Assembly: GCA_003864495.1 (NCBI GenBank)
Contig: ML133389.1
Span: 62,001-126,000 of the forward strand
Length of the DNA: 64,000 bases
Direction of reading: 5' to 3'
DNA from: Nemopilema nomurai
Lineage: Eukaryota; Cnidaria; Scyphozoa; Rhizostomeae; Rhizostomatidae
Shown: one piece after another, positions 22,564 to 32,175 of the stretch
Position numbering within the stretch: position 1 is the stretch's first letter
How the letters are laid out: each line of letters starts with the position of its first letter
Position numbers and translations under genes: made by a program
The notes under the pieces: model-generated
Told to the model about the DNA's origin: nothing
What the model saw: only the letters and a program-made list of their open reading frames with translations
The model's database searches: none

Positions 22564-23975
22564 TTACTGTTCATCATCACTGTAACCACATTTTTCACCT
22601 TCTTGTGTGGGGAATTTTTCTCTAATAGCATTGTATGCACATGCAGGAAGCGGTATTCTTTTGTTACCAATTTGGCCATGGATTAGCCTGGTAAGCTGCC
22701 GGTAGGAAATTGCACGTAGAAACCTAAAAATATAAATATCAATCTTTTATGATCTGTGTATAATGTTTTGTGCTTTCTTTCATTATTTTTGCAGTTCTGT
22801 GTATACAATTAATTTTGGATATTGCGAGATACGATAATTGTTTAATATAAGAATCTTTACTTTGAAAAATTATGACAATTTGAAAATAAGTTATCTCTAT
22901 TTTATTTTATCCTTACCTATTTTCTGATCTGCTCTGACGGTAGCGAGTATTTGTTTTGGTTTTAAATTTTTCTGAAGCAAGTCGCAATGCCCATGGTTCA
23001 AGACAAACTGGTCGGAAACCGGGGTGATGTGTAACACAAACCATTACAACGCCAAATTCTTCCACCAAATCTGGTTCATTTATTATTTCTGAACATCTCT
23101 CAATTTCAAGACAACATTGACACTCCTTAGCATTGACCAGGTTTTCAATTTTGCATTTGCCACAGCGACACCTTCTCAAAATGAAAATAATATTTTAAAT
23201 ATAAGTAAACATAAGATAAGAAGAAGTAAACAATACTGCTTATTGAAAAAAATTTTACCTGCACAAAAAACTACCACAATTTAGACAATCCAGTTCTGCG
23301 CATTTTTTTGGCTCAGAGTTTATCTAAGAAGGATATTTGCGTAATTTGTTTACTAACTCCGATTAAAACTTCCATTAAAAAAAATTCTGCGACCCGTCTG
23401 TGGTAGAGCCAACGTTCATTCACAAGGGTGTATTCAAATGCGCTGGATTTTGTAACGACAGTATTTTAATGAACAAAGTCGCTTCTCAGTTAATACAAAT
23501 TGAATCACATCGTGGTAAAACATGCTGAACTACAAGCGTTTATTTACTGCCCCAGACTAGGCCTTCAATGCAACTAGGCCCGTTATCACAAATATATCGA
23601 GTAATATTTTGTCATACGTGCCAGGGATTTAATGTATGCAAATTAGCTAAATCTTGTCTCAAGTTGGGTCGAGGCCATCTCTCTAACAAATATGACACAA
23701 AAAATCGAGTTCTGTTCAGATGCACTTCGTCTACCGGGTCCAAGTAAAAAAGACTTACCAATTACATAAGGGGGTTGTCCCATTAAGTCGACTAGCAAAA
23801 ACAGCATTTCATTCCTCTTCCTCTGCCACCTCTCTGTAATAATTATCCAACCATTCTTGATCAGCGATCGGCTCGTCCTGGTATGGTTGGAAATCAACTG
23901 TACCAAAGTGGGCATAACTTCTTTCAAAGTTATCTTCAGTGATCCTACGGGGTCTTCAACGTCCACTATAAGCAT
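22564..23975 (-). CDS. P2X7-tail-like (P2RX7_C-type) protein, element-borne
   Basis: Three or four exons on the minus strand. Exon 1 (23975-23756) has NFERSYAHFGT and YQDEPIADQEWLDNYYREV. A possible short exon at 23330-23260 reads KKCAELDCLNCGSFLC. Exon 2 (about 23175-22919) has CRCGKC, CCLEIERC and CVTHHPGFRPVCLEPWALRL. Exon 3 (22723-22564) has SYRQLTRLIHG and RIPLPACAYNAIREKFP then a stop. These are the landmarks of the Cys-rich intracellular tail (ballast) of vertebrate P2X7 receptors; the channel part is absent. A TGA and a probable frameshift mark exon 1. Lying inside the Kolobok ends and convergent with the transposase, it is probably an accessory protein; its role is unknown. Confidence 0.8.
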
Positions 23976-24312
23976 TGGAGACGTGCCACGTAATGATTCA
24001 TTTTCATGAATAAATTTCTGTACCACTTTCTGCCATAATTTGAAAGTTTCGAAAAAAATATCTCGTTGTATTATACGCACAGTTCTCAGAGCGACGTGAA
24101 AAAATGACCTTTCTTGTAATGACTCATTCTACGTCACGCTGTCTGCTAGTGCCAGTCTTCGGGGCCTCCGCGTTTTCCGCCCAAAGTGGTTCCCCCAAAA
24201 CACCCTGTGGGGGCTCAGGGTTGCAATGAAAATGTATTTAATCAACGCTATTTATTTCTACGATGATATATCTGCAGATAGGCAAAAATCCTTTGCATCT
24301 CATATCTGACCT

Positions 24313-24316
24313 TTAA
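24313..24316. repeat. TTAA target-site duplication (right)
   Basis: TTAA directly outside the right inverted repeat. Confidence 0.85.
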
Positions 24317-24898
24317 GAGTTAGAAGATTGTGAGGATGCAAGTCATCTTACAGATCCTGGAGAAGATAATTTCACAGAAGATATCATCCCTTTTGAAGTT
24401 ATGGAAACTACAATTGATGAAATATTAGAAAACTTCTCAAGTGATTCAGTTGAAGAGGCAAATCCAGCTGAAAGCAAGAATGCACATTGTGACACGACCA
24501 CTGCTGCAACAAGAGCAAAATACACTCGACATTGGAGAAAAAAGCCACCAGCTGTTGTCAATTCAAAGTTTTATGGGCCTCCATTTCCTGCTTCTCCAGA
24601 AAAAATGCAGACTCCACTTGGGTACTTCAACCATTTTTTGATAAACAACTTATTTCACACATTGTTGACCAAACAAACCTTTATTCTGTTCAAGTAACAA
24701 TGTCATGTGTTGCTACATTTCAGAATGAGATGGAGCAATTTATTGAAATTCTTGTTTTGATGGGCATCATCAAGATTTCTCAATATAGAATGTATTGGAG
24801 TCCTAGGACTAGAATTACAGCACTTGCAGATATAATGCCTTCAGCAAGGTTCGAAAAGCTGAAACGTTTTTTTCATTTTGCCCAGTATAAAGAAGATG
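24317..24898 (+). pseudogene. piggyBac-like transposase N-terminal part
   Basis: The frame resumes right after the TTAA with an acidic segment (DEILENFSSDSVEEANP), then WRKKPPAVVNSKFYGPPF and PLGYFNHFFDKQLISHIVDQTNLYSVQ. After a lost T near 24638 it continues with FIEILVLMGI, YWSPRTR and MPSARFEKLKRFFHF. These are the landmarks of the piggyBac (DDE_Tnp_1_7) N-terminal half. The catalytic core is missing: the frame passes directly into Harbinger sequence at about 24898. Confidence 0.8.
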
Positions 24899-25107
24899 TT
24901 CACATTCCACCAATAATACTTGGTGATTCAGCTTTTCCATTTGAAACATTCCTAATGAAGCCTTACACCAATGCTGTCCTGAGCAAAGAACAGAGATATT
25001 TCAACTACCGACTGAGTCGTGCCAGAATGGTGGTTGAAGACGCATATGGGCAGTTGAAGGGGCGTTGGCGATTGTTGTTGAAAAAATCAGAGGGAAATCT
25101 CTATTAA
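24532..25107 (+). pseudogene. In-frame piggyBac/Harbinger chimeric reading frame
   Basis: One uninterrupted 191-codon frame. Residues 1-122 are the piggyBac N-terminal region ending RFFHFAQYKEDV. From about 24898 it becomes a Harbinger DDE_Tnp_4 C-terminal half: IPPIILGDSAFPFE (second catalytic Asp region), LMKPYTNAVLS, FNYRLSRARMVVEDAYGQLKGRW (catalytic Glu in VVEDAYG). The transposase halves come from unrelated superfamilies and the fusion joint has no intron signature. It looks like an accidental deletion or insertion junction that kept frame. No start codon or promoter specific to the fusion is evident. Confidence 0.75.
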
Positions 25108-25362
25108 ACAAAAATGGCAACACTTTCTTGCATGGTACTCCACAACCTCTGTATTGAAAAGAATGATACTATTCCATCGAAGCTTGATTTGTCTGTTGAT
25201 CCTTCGACACAACAAAAGCGAGACAGAGCAACACTACGCAATGTTTTGCTAATTAAAGCTTCTCACAAGATTGTTGACCCAAGAAGGAATGAAGCTGATA
25301 AAATCAGAAAAACAATCACCAGGAAACTGCAGAAAGAACTACAAACCCTTAATTGTAACTAA
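25108..25362 (+). pseudogene. Harbinger transposase C-terminal end
   Basis: After a stop and frame change at 25105 the Harbinger C-terminus continues: MATLSCMVLHNLCIEKNDTI, then DPSTQQKRDRATLRNVLL and a Lys-rich end. CMVLHNLCI is the conserved helix following the catalytic Glu in HARBI1-like transposases. Together with 24898-25107 this is the only transposase remnant of an element whose right end is at 27767. Confidence 0.8.
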
Positions 25363-26131
25363 ACATTAAGTGCTAATTAACACTTTATTGATAAACTGAA
25401 CAACAAACAACTTTTTTAACAATCAAAACTATTACACCTATTCAATTGACTCACCAAATTATTATGCCAGATGGATGCTAGAAATTATTAATATCTTTTT
25501 TCCCATGTTTCTACTTCGAAATTGTTTTATGTTTAACAATTCTATTGAACATAAGTTGTGCCAATAATTTTTTTCAGACAGTGCCAATTAAACCTATTAT
25601 TCATTATGCTAAACCAAGCAAAACTCACTGTTTAGCCAATCCCGAAATATATATATCTTAGTAAAACAGTACCAAGACGCTGCATGTCAAAACCTAACCT
25701 TGCAATTGATGTATAGAAAAGGAAAATTATAAAAAGTACATTCATACAGTAATAAAGGAACTGTAACTACAAGTCCAGCATATAGGAAGCTGTACAGCAG
25801 TCTGATTGTTGACAAGATCAATTCATATATAAGGGGCTTTATAGCAAAAATGTATGTCTTGCCAAACCTGTACTGTATATTCCAATCTTTTATAAATTTT
25901 GTTGAAACTTTGTTATGATATATAATCACTAAAGGCTTTTAAGTATTTCTAATTATGTTATTCTTGTTATGTTCAGACATGACCATTATTTGTATATCTC
26001 TAATGATTTACTATGTTAACTTTAAAATAGGAAGAAAAGTTGTCCATAACTTGTTGTTGACCCTGAATGTTAGCATAGCTAGCTTGCTGTGGTGGGTTTT
26101 GTGCCTTCATCAAAAGTTGGACAAGTTTCAG
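25363..26131. other. No gene seen between convergent Harbinger genes
   Basis: AT-rich 3' flanks of the convergent transposase and Myb/SANT genes. Open frames here lack motifs. Confidence 0.5.
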
Positions 26132-27487
26132 TTAGTGCTGTCTGGATTTCTCTGCTTCTTCTCTAGCAAAGGTCAAAAAATCACTCATTGGATGTTTTTC
26201 AACAAGTTTATTCATCATTCCCATCAGATCATGGAATTGGCCTTCTTTTTTTGTTTTCCTTCTTTTGGCTGGCACCGGCACAAATAACTCTTGTGAGTCA
26301 GATGATGTAGCTGGCGATGCCCCAGAAGGTATAGGTGATTGCTCATCAGATTGAGAAATGGCAGAGGGTTCAATTGCTTGCTCTGGTTGACAAAATTCTC
26401 TTGTCTTTACTAAAGCAAAAAATTGGTTGAACCATGTGCCATATCCATGATCATCCTGGAAGCCTTTAATTCCACTTCCAGTCTTTATCAACAAAGCTGC
26501 CTCTTTGCATTCAACCACAGACGTCTTGAATTTTGTCCTTAGTTGCATAGCTGTGTATGGGCAATCTTCATTTCGTATCGATGAACGGTTCTTCAACTCT
26601 GTTAGGACTTTTTGGTATATTTCCCCATTCTTTTTTTTACTTGTGTTTGTAAATATGAGTTTTTTCTTAAAGTAATCATCATTTGCAATAATGTCAATCA
26701 GATCATTCAACAGACTTTCTGGTCATTGTGCCTTTCTACTTGGTTTCTTCTTACTTTTGCCTTTCTTGCCTTTGAAGATATTAAGCATTTCATCTTCGTC
26801 TCCACTTGCCAGACACTCATCATCACTTTCATATTGAAGGGTTGTGGTATTCATCCTGAAGTGAAAGAAGATAGAGTATCATTAAAAATTCTTGATGCCA
26901 GTATATACTGTTAGTCTAATTTCATTAGTCGTGGCATTGATATAAACTCATTTGTTGGTATAAGAATACCTTCAATTACGTCTAGACTTAAAGGTCTTAT
27001 TATATTCTTAAATTATTGCTTGTTATTTCAAATCTGGTATGGTTTCAGACAGAAATGACACTTTCAAATGGATTTTTCAGCTAAATCCAAACAATATCCT
27101 TATGATTTTCTCAAAAATTGGATGATCCTGAGCTTGAATATTCTTATTACTCCAAAAAACCGAAGCCACGTTTCCTTTTAAAATAATTTTATTGGACATA
27201 TTATTCTTGGATACGTCTCTGGCTTTCTTCAACATGTTTCTTTTAACACTGCTTTATTCAAAATTGTCAGCAAGTGTGTATTATTTACACATAAACTACA
27301 AACCTTGGTGATGTTTTCGTTGCCCTTTTGTCAGGTACTTCGTTCTCTGCGCCTTCTTCGTTCGAATATTCGCCGCAACTGCATAACTGCACACGTTACA
27401 AATGGGAATTCTGCAATTCATGCAAACATATTTGGTCTCTTTCGTACACTTGGAACAGAAGTCGGTGTTTGGAATACACGAAGCCAT
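26132..27487 (-). CDS. Harbinger accessory Myb/SANT-like gene, two exons
   Basis: Exon 1 (27487-27304) encodes MASCIPNTDFCSKC, YVCMNCRIPICNVCS: four CxxC-type pairs suggesting a small zinc-binding N-terminus, with a frame change near its end. Exon 2 (26855-26132) follows an acceptor (TTCAG) and encodes an acidic lead, then LLNDLIDIIANDDYFKKKL, IYQKVLTELKNR, QLRTKFKTSVVECK and GYGTWFNQFFALVK: the trihelix Myb/SANT-like DNA-binding domain of Harbinger second genes. One TGA (near 26727) sits where Trp is expected. Such proteins bind element ends and bring the transposase to the nucleus. It is opposite in strand to the transposase remnant at 24898-25362. Confidence 0.75.
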
Positions 27488-27712
27488 TTTATTTCTGCCT
27501 TGTAATTGGCGCCAAGTGACGAAAAATCATTCCTGCGCATGCACTGCCTCGTTTAAGCAGAAAATGAATAACTTTACAATATGTGTAATTTATGAAAAGA
27601 GCGACCTTAAATTTGAAGTCGCTCCAGGGCCGCATAATGTGACAGGATCAGCCACTCCAACTAAATTCTGCTGCACTTAATCAAATCAGTCGAATTCAAT
27701 CGAGTTAAACGT

Positions 27713-27767
27713 CGCTCTTCTCATGCGACTCATTCAAGTAATAGGTTCGATGCATGAGAAGAGCGCC
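27713..27767. repeat. Inverted repeat at the right end of a Harbinger remnant
   Basis: CGCTCTTCTCATG (27713-27725) pairs with CATGAGAAGAGCG (27753-27765). The outer arm ends ...GAGCGCC directly before TTA (27768-27770), the 3-bp target typical of Harbinger. No matching left terminus exists before 24898, in keeping with truncation of this element at the piggyBac junction. Confidence 0.6.
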
Positions 27768-27877
27768 TTAGTGTGTTTTTATGTGCATCATCTGTGACTT
27801 ATCAATGTTTGACTCAATGGGTTATTTTTTGTTTATTGATAATAATATGTTCGCATACTCTGTGTTTTCTATCATGG

Positions 27878-27975
27878 TAGCTTCGGTAGCTTTTAATAAA
27901 GCTGTTTGGTAGTTTTTAAAAAAAGCTGTTTGGTAGCTTTCAAAAAAGCTGCTTGGTAGCTTTTAAAAAAGCTGG
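27878..27975. repeat. Short tandem repeat (AAAGCTGTTTGGTAGCTTTT-like)
   Basis: About four degenerate copies of a unit near 28-30 bp with the core GTAGCTTTTAAAAAAGCTG. It lies just outside the 3' end of the HARBI1-like gene. Confidence 0.75.
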
Positions 27976-28000
27976 TTTCTTTATCTGAAGTATTCTTTAA

Positions 28001-28230
28001 TGCTAGGCGCACACGAGAGAATTCTACCTAAGAAAAGTGTAATTTCTGCCATTTTGCTTAAGCAAATTTCTCCCGTGTGCGGTGGTAAACTCGTAAGCAT
28101 TTTGCCTTTTCTGGCTGAAAGTAAAATTTCTAACATGTTTGATATTTTTTGGCACGCGTGCCATTTGGCTCACTGTGTGCGGTGGTGAAGCAATTTTCCT
28201 TACGCTCTAAAAGTTATATGCATGCGCTGG
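28001..28230. repeat. Left long terminal inverted repeat of Harbinger
   Basis: Reverse complement of 31942-32172 with a few mismatches. It contains the palindrome GGCACGCGTGCC and reaches to about 15 bp before the transposase ATG. Confidence 0.9.
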
Positions 28231-28244
28231 ATTCGATTTGAAAA

Positions 28245-30991
28245 ATGGCGGACTCAGAAGAAGAACAACACCAGACTGAGGAAATGCTACTGCTGACTCT
28301 TTTCACTTCAGCGTAAACGTCGCCGTAGGTTGAAAGCATCGAACAGGAAAACATGGACTAGCCCATGAATTTTAAGGAGAGCAAGCCATGGCGTATTTGC
28401 TAACTTGTTGAAAGAACTTGACGCAGAAGATCCCGAGAAATTCCGTCTCTTCCATCGACTTGGAAGGGAACATTTCGAGGAGGTATTGTCAAGAGTTGCC
28501 CCGCTTATCCGGAAGGAAGAAACACAAATGCGTCCATCCATCAATTCAAGAGAACGATTTTCGATCACGTTGCGTTATCTTGCTACTGGTAAGCAACTAT
28601 CTTCATATGAATTCAAGTTAGGCCAAGAAAAGAACTCGGGTCATCAAAAAATTATTTTATCTATCTACCAATATTTTGAATGCCTTCTAAGGGAAGCTAA
28701 ACGTCATTTTCACCCCAGTTTAACGGAATTGGTCCATAAACTTCAGCTGAAATTCGATAAACCCCTCCCTACCAGTGCCTCTCAAATGATGAAATGCTTT
28801 TTATGTCAGTAAGTGTTATACTTACTTTAAAGGCCTTGTTTTTAATTATGATTATCTGTAAGAAGAGCTATGTATTAGTATTTTTCAACATGATTAAGCT
28901 GCTGAGTACCCTTCAACATGAAGATTAACTAAATATCCTAATCTTTATAAATTTATGCGTGATACCAACTATTAGGTTCCATTAATAACAAAAGAAAAAA
29001 TAATGATGTAAGGGACTTTAATACAATAGTAATTTTTCTGAAATTTTAATTTAGGCGAGAGTTTCCGAAGCCTATCTTTCCAGTACAGAGTTGGAGAGAG
29101 AACAGTGTCTGGCATTGTCAATGAAACTTGCAAGGCACTGTATTTGACATTGAAGAATGAATTCCTGAAGGTATTTCTCTCCACTAAATATATTTATTGT
29201 GCATAAGGAATAGTTTTGCAATTCCTATAAGTACAATGCATCCTTATTCATCTCAACAGTTTGGGATGAAATGTGTGAAAAGCAGTTTGTTTTAAGGCGA
29301 AAGTTCAGGTCATCTTAGATATGATTTTGATCATGATAAAATCACACACAGGACATGAGAACAAGAAATTTTGTTATTTTCAAGGAATATTCTCTATTGA
29401 ATGATATATTTATCTTTTAAAATGCAAATTTAAACAAGTGGCAAAGATAATCTAACTTTTAAAATAAAATGTTTTACAATCAATCAACTAAAATTAGAGT
29501 TCAAGAATCTTGTTAAATAAACCTTGATCTTTTGTAGCATGTTCATTTAGGTCATCTTTTTGGCTCAGCTCTGTAGATACCCGTAGACCATTAAACAATT
29601 GGCTAGATTGGTGATGGGTTTGTGTCCAGCAGCCTGATTGCCCAAAGTGGTTCATTCCAGTGGATGCCTGAAAACCAGATGACATCCATTTGTTAGGTTG
29701 TGAATAGTTCATAGCCCCATGATCATGTCCTAAATAACCCATTTGAGCTTGGAATATCACATTACTAATTTGATTTTGTGCTAACTTTCTGGTAGTTGAC
29801 TCCAACTCAAGAAGACTCTCTGTTACAAAGTTGCCAAACATGGCTGCAGCACAATTCTTTTCCTCCCTATTTTTTTGTTTGCACTCTGCAAAATTGACTG
29901 TGTCAAAACCTTTATGAGGTCACCGCCATCTCCATTCTTCTGCTTCCTTGAATTCTTTGTTACACCTGTAACTGTAATAATTTCACCTTTATTTGAGGGC
30001 TTTGGCTTTGCTGACTCTGTGTTTTCAGAACTATTAGAGGACTCAATGTCTTCCTGATCTGGACACAAGAATCCAGTTTCTTCATCCACCTGGTTATTTG
30101 CTGCGAAACTATTAGCATCTTCGTGATCGTCCTAAAACGAAATAAATTGTCAATAAGTCGAGATGATAACAGATTCTTTTTTTACTTTTCCAGACACCCT
30201 GTTCTGCAGCAGAATGGCTCAATATATCAGCTGAATTTGAGTTGAAGTGGAACTACCCATGTTGTGTTGGGGCAATTGATGGCAAACAAATTGCCATTCA
30301 GCAGCCTGACAAAAGTGGCTCAGAATTCTTCAACTACAAACATTTTTATAGTGTGTTGCTATTAGCATTGGTAGATGCCAATTATAAGTTTTTATATGTT
30401 GATGTGGGAGCAGCAGGGCGTGCAGGAGATGCTGGAATGTTTAACAAATCAACATTAAAAGAAGCATTACTTAACGGGTCTCTTGATATACCACTGCCAA
30501 GAAAAATAATGGAAAGCTGTATCCATTATCATATTATTGGGGATGATGCATTCCCAATGAGCTTGGCTCTCATGAAACCATACCCTCACAGGCATTTGGA
30601 AAAGGAGAAGCGAATCTTCAACTACAGACTGTCAAGGGCAAGACGAGTAGTTGAAAATGCATTTGGGATACTAGCAAATAGGTTTCGTGTATTTCATACA
30701 CTAATCAATCTTAGTCCGGAACGTGTAACTGACCTTTTATTAGCTGCATGCTGCCTGCACAACTATTTGGTTGACAAGAATAAGTCTACCTATACAAGTG
30801 CTTGTGATGTTGAAGACATACAAAATCATCTGATCAACTCTGGTGCTTGGAGGAGAGACCCTCAGTTACTTGGTATGTCTCCATGCTTGGGCCGAAACCC
30901 AGTAAGAAGTGCAAAAGAGCAGCGCCAGGACCTAACAACTTATTTTTCTTCAGATTCTGGTTCTGTTCCATGGCAGGAACAAATGATTTAA
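28245..30991 (+). CDS. Harbinger transposase (DDE_Tnp_4, HARBI1-like), three exons
   Basis: Starts MADSEEEQHQTEEM at 28245. A one-base shift near 28312 and a TGA at about 28375 (where Trp is expected in KTWTSP-W) break exon 1, which continues FANLLKELDAEDPEKF, ALxxRVAPLI and RFSITLRYLATG to about 28590. Exon 2 (about 29055-29170) reads ESFRSLSFQYRVGERTVSGIV, a helix-turn-helix. Exon 3 (30194-30991) holds the nuclease: CVGAIDGKQIAIQ (Asp), IIGDDAFPMS (Asp), FNYRLSRARRVVENAFG (Glu), then LAACCLHNYLV and a natural stop. Exon 3 sits in an intron of the minus-strand MADF gene. The catalytic exon is intact. Confidence 0.88.
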
Positions 30992-31920
30992 AGACTTTAT
31001 AAGCAATATTATTTATATTTAAAAGAACAAAATTGATAGAGGCTCTATATCTTTTCCATATGTGCCTTTTCTTAACTGATTGTTGGTTTGACTATTTCAA
31101 AAGTTTCTGAAATAATTCTAAGGAATAATTTTTCAGGAATAAATTCTGAAATAATTAATTTTGTTATCTTACAGTGCAATTCAAATTGGATGTAGGTGGT
31201 CTTGTAGCAATAAATGGTGCCAAAAATTGAAGTTTTTCAAGTAGCCAGCTCAATCTTTTGCCACTTTTGCGTGCACTTCCACTTTTTCATGGTTTTTTTG
31301 CTTTTGTATAATTGTTCCGGAGGTACTTGAGTTTGTACTTCACCCATTCCTCTGCAGAAAATCATATCAAGAAAGCATGTTAGTTTACTCAAAGAAGCTA
31401 TGATATTTGTAGCATGGTAACCTGTAGAGATGAACAAGATATATCTTGATATTTCATCTTTCAAATAATAATATGCAAAAATTTTTGCAAGTGACAAGCC
31501 AGCTTGTAAACAAAAGTGGGCCAATTCTCGGGATCTTCTGAATCTTCTGGTCAATCTTCTGAAAGTCGAGAACGATGAAGTGGCAGAGGTATTTTTTTCT
31601 CTCCATGCTATGAAGTACTAGAGGCAATTCAAATTGACAGGGACATGAAGTAAGAATTCCAAAGAAAAAAACAAAAGGAAAGTCATAGAATCTAGCTATT
31701 TTAATCGAAACCTGGTCGGCCAGGCAATGGGCCTAAGTTATAACAAATAAATTTTACCTTTTTGCTCCAATTTTCCTGCCATTTCCCGGACTGCTTGTTC
31801 TCGTTTCACTCTGTCCTTAAATTCTTGCGAACGAACATCATATAAACAAGGGTATTCCTGCCAGATGTCAACAAGTTTTTCCTCTAGGATAGCTTCGTTC
31901 AAAAACTCGCTGTTTCCCGC
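29494..31920 (-). CDS. Harbinger accessory MADF-like gene, three exons
   Basis: Starts MAGNSEFLNEAILEEKLVDI at 31920. Exon 1 (to about 31757) carries the first helices of a MADF domain (LVDIWQEYPCLYD). Exon 2 (about 31360-31185, acceptor CTGCAG, donor ACT/GTAAGA) continues VKYKLKYLRNNYTKAKKP, one in-frame TGA (probably a decayed Arg codon), then LEKLQFLAPFI. Exon 3 (30131-29494, acceptor TTTTAG) is an acidic linker and a C-terminal stretch ending DQGLFNKILEL, with a frame change near 29830. Exon 3 lies inside intron 2 of the transposase gene, so the two genes interlock. Its probable role is DNA binding at element ends. Confidence 0.8.
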
Positions 31921-31941
31921 CATTTTCGAAAAATCACGAAT

Positions 31942-32172
31942 TGAGCGCATGCGTATAACTTTTCGAGCGTAAGGAAAATTGCTTTCACCACCGCACACAG
32001 TGAGCCAAATGGCACGCGTGCCAAAAAATATCAAACATGTTAAAAATTTTACTTTCAGCCAGAAAAGGCAAAATGCTTACGCGTTTACCACCGCACACGG
32101 AAGAAATTTGCTTAAGCAAAATGGCAGGAATTACACTTTTCTTAGGTAAAATTCTCTCGTGTGCGCCTAGCA
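31942..32172. repeat. Right long terminal inverted repeat of Harbinger
   Basis: Pairs with 28001-28230. It covers the region upstream of the MADF gene start, so both genes begin close to the element ends and may draw promoters from the repeat. Confidence 0.9.
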
Positions 32173-32175
32173 TAA

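Larger units (their letters stand above)
16616..24312 (+). mobile_element. Kolobok-type element with TTAA duplications
   Basis: Both ends read inward AGGTCAGATRTGA (13 bp, one mismatch: 16616-16628 and 24300-24312). TTAA flanks both ends at 16612-16615 and 24313-24316, as expected for Kolobok. A subterminal inverted motif TGACGTAGAATGAGT occurs near 16812 and, reversed, near 24120. The 7.7-kb element encodes a 12-exon THAP transposase (plus) and a convergent P2X7-tail-like gene (minus). Only a few single-base lesions were seen, so it is young. piggyBac also targets TTAA, but the transposase here is clearly not piggyBac. Confidence 0.88.
28001..32172. mobile_element. Full Harbinger element with about 230-bp inverted repeats
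   Basis: Ends read inward TGCTAGGCGCACACGAGAG. The inverted repeats run about 230 bp (28001-28230 and 31942-32172), near-identical through motifs such as GGCACGCGTGCC. TAA flanks both ends (27998-28000, 32173-32175), the usual PIF/Harbinger 3-bp target. The element carries a plus-strand DDE_Tnp_4 transposase and a minus-strand MADF gene. It inserted into the last codons of the HARBI1-like gene: removing it and one TAA restores a continuous ending LQPFHLKEYFR and stop. Two stops and one frameshift show early decay. Confidence 0.93.

Noticed and set aside
23643..24080. 145-codon minus-strand frame over P2X7-tail exon 1
   Set aside because: Most of it is a shadow: the frame with YQDEPIADQEWLDNYYREV is the one that matches the second copy at 47834-48042.
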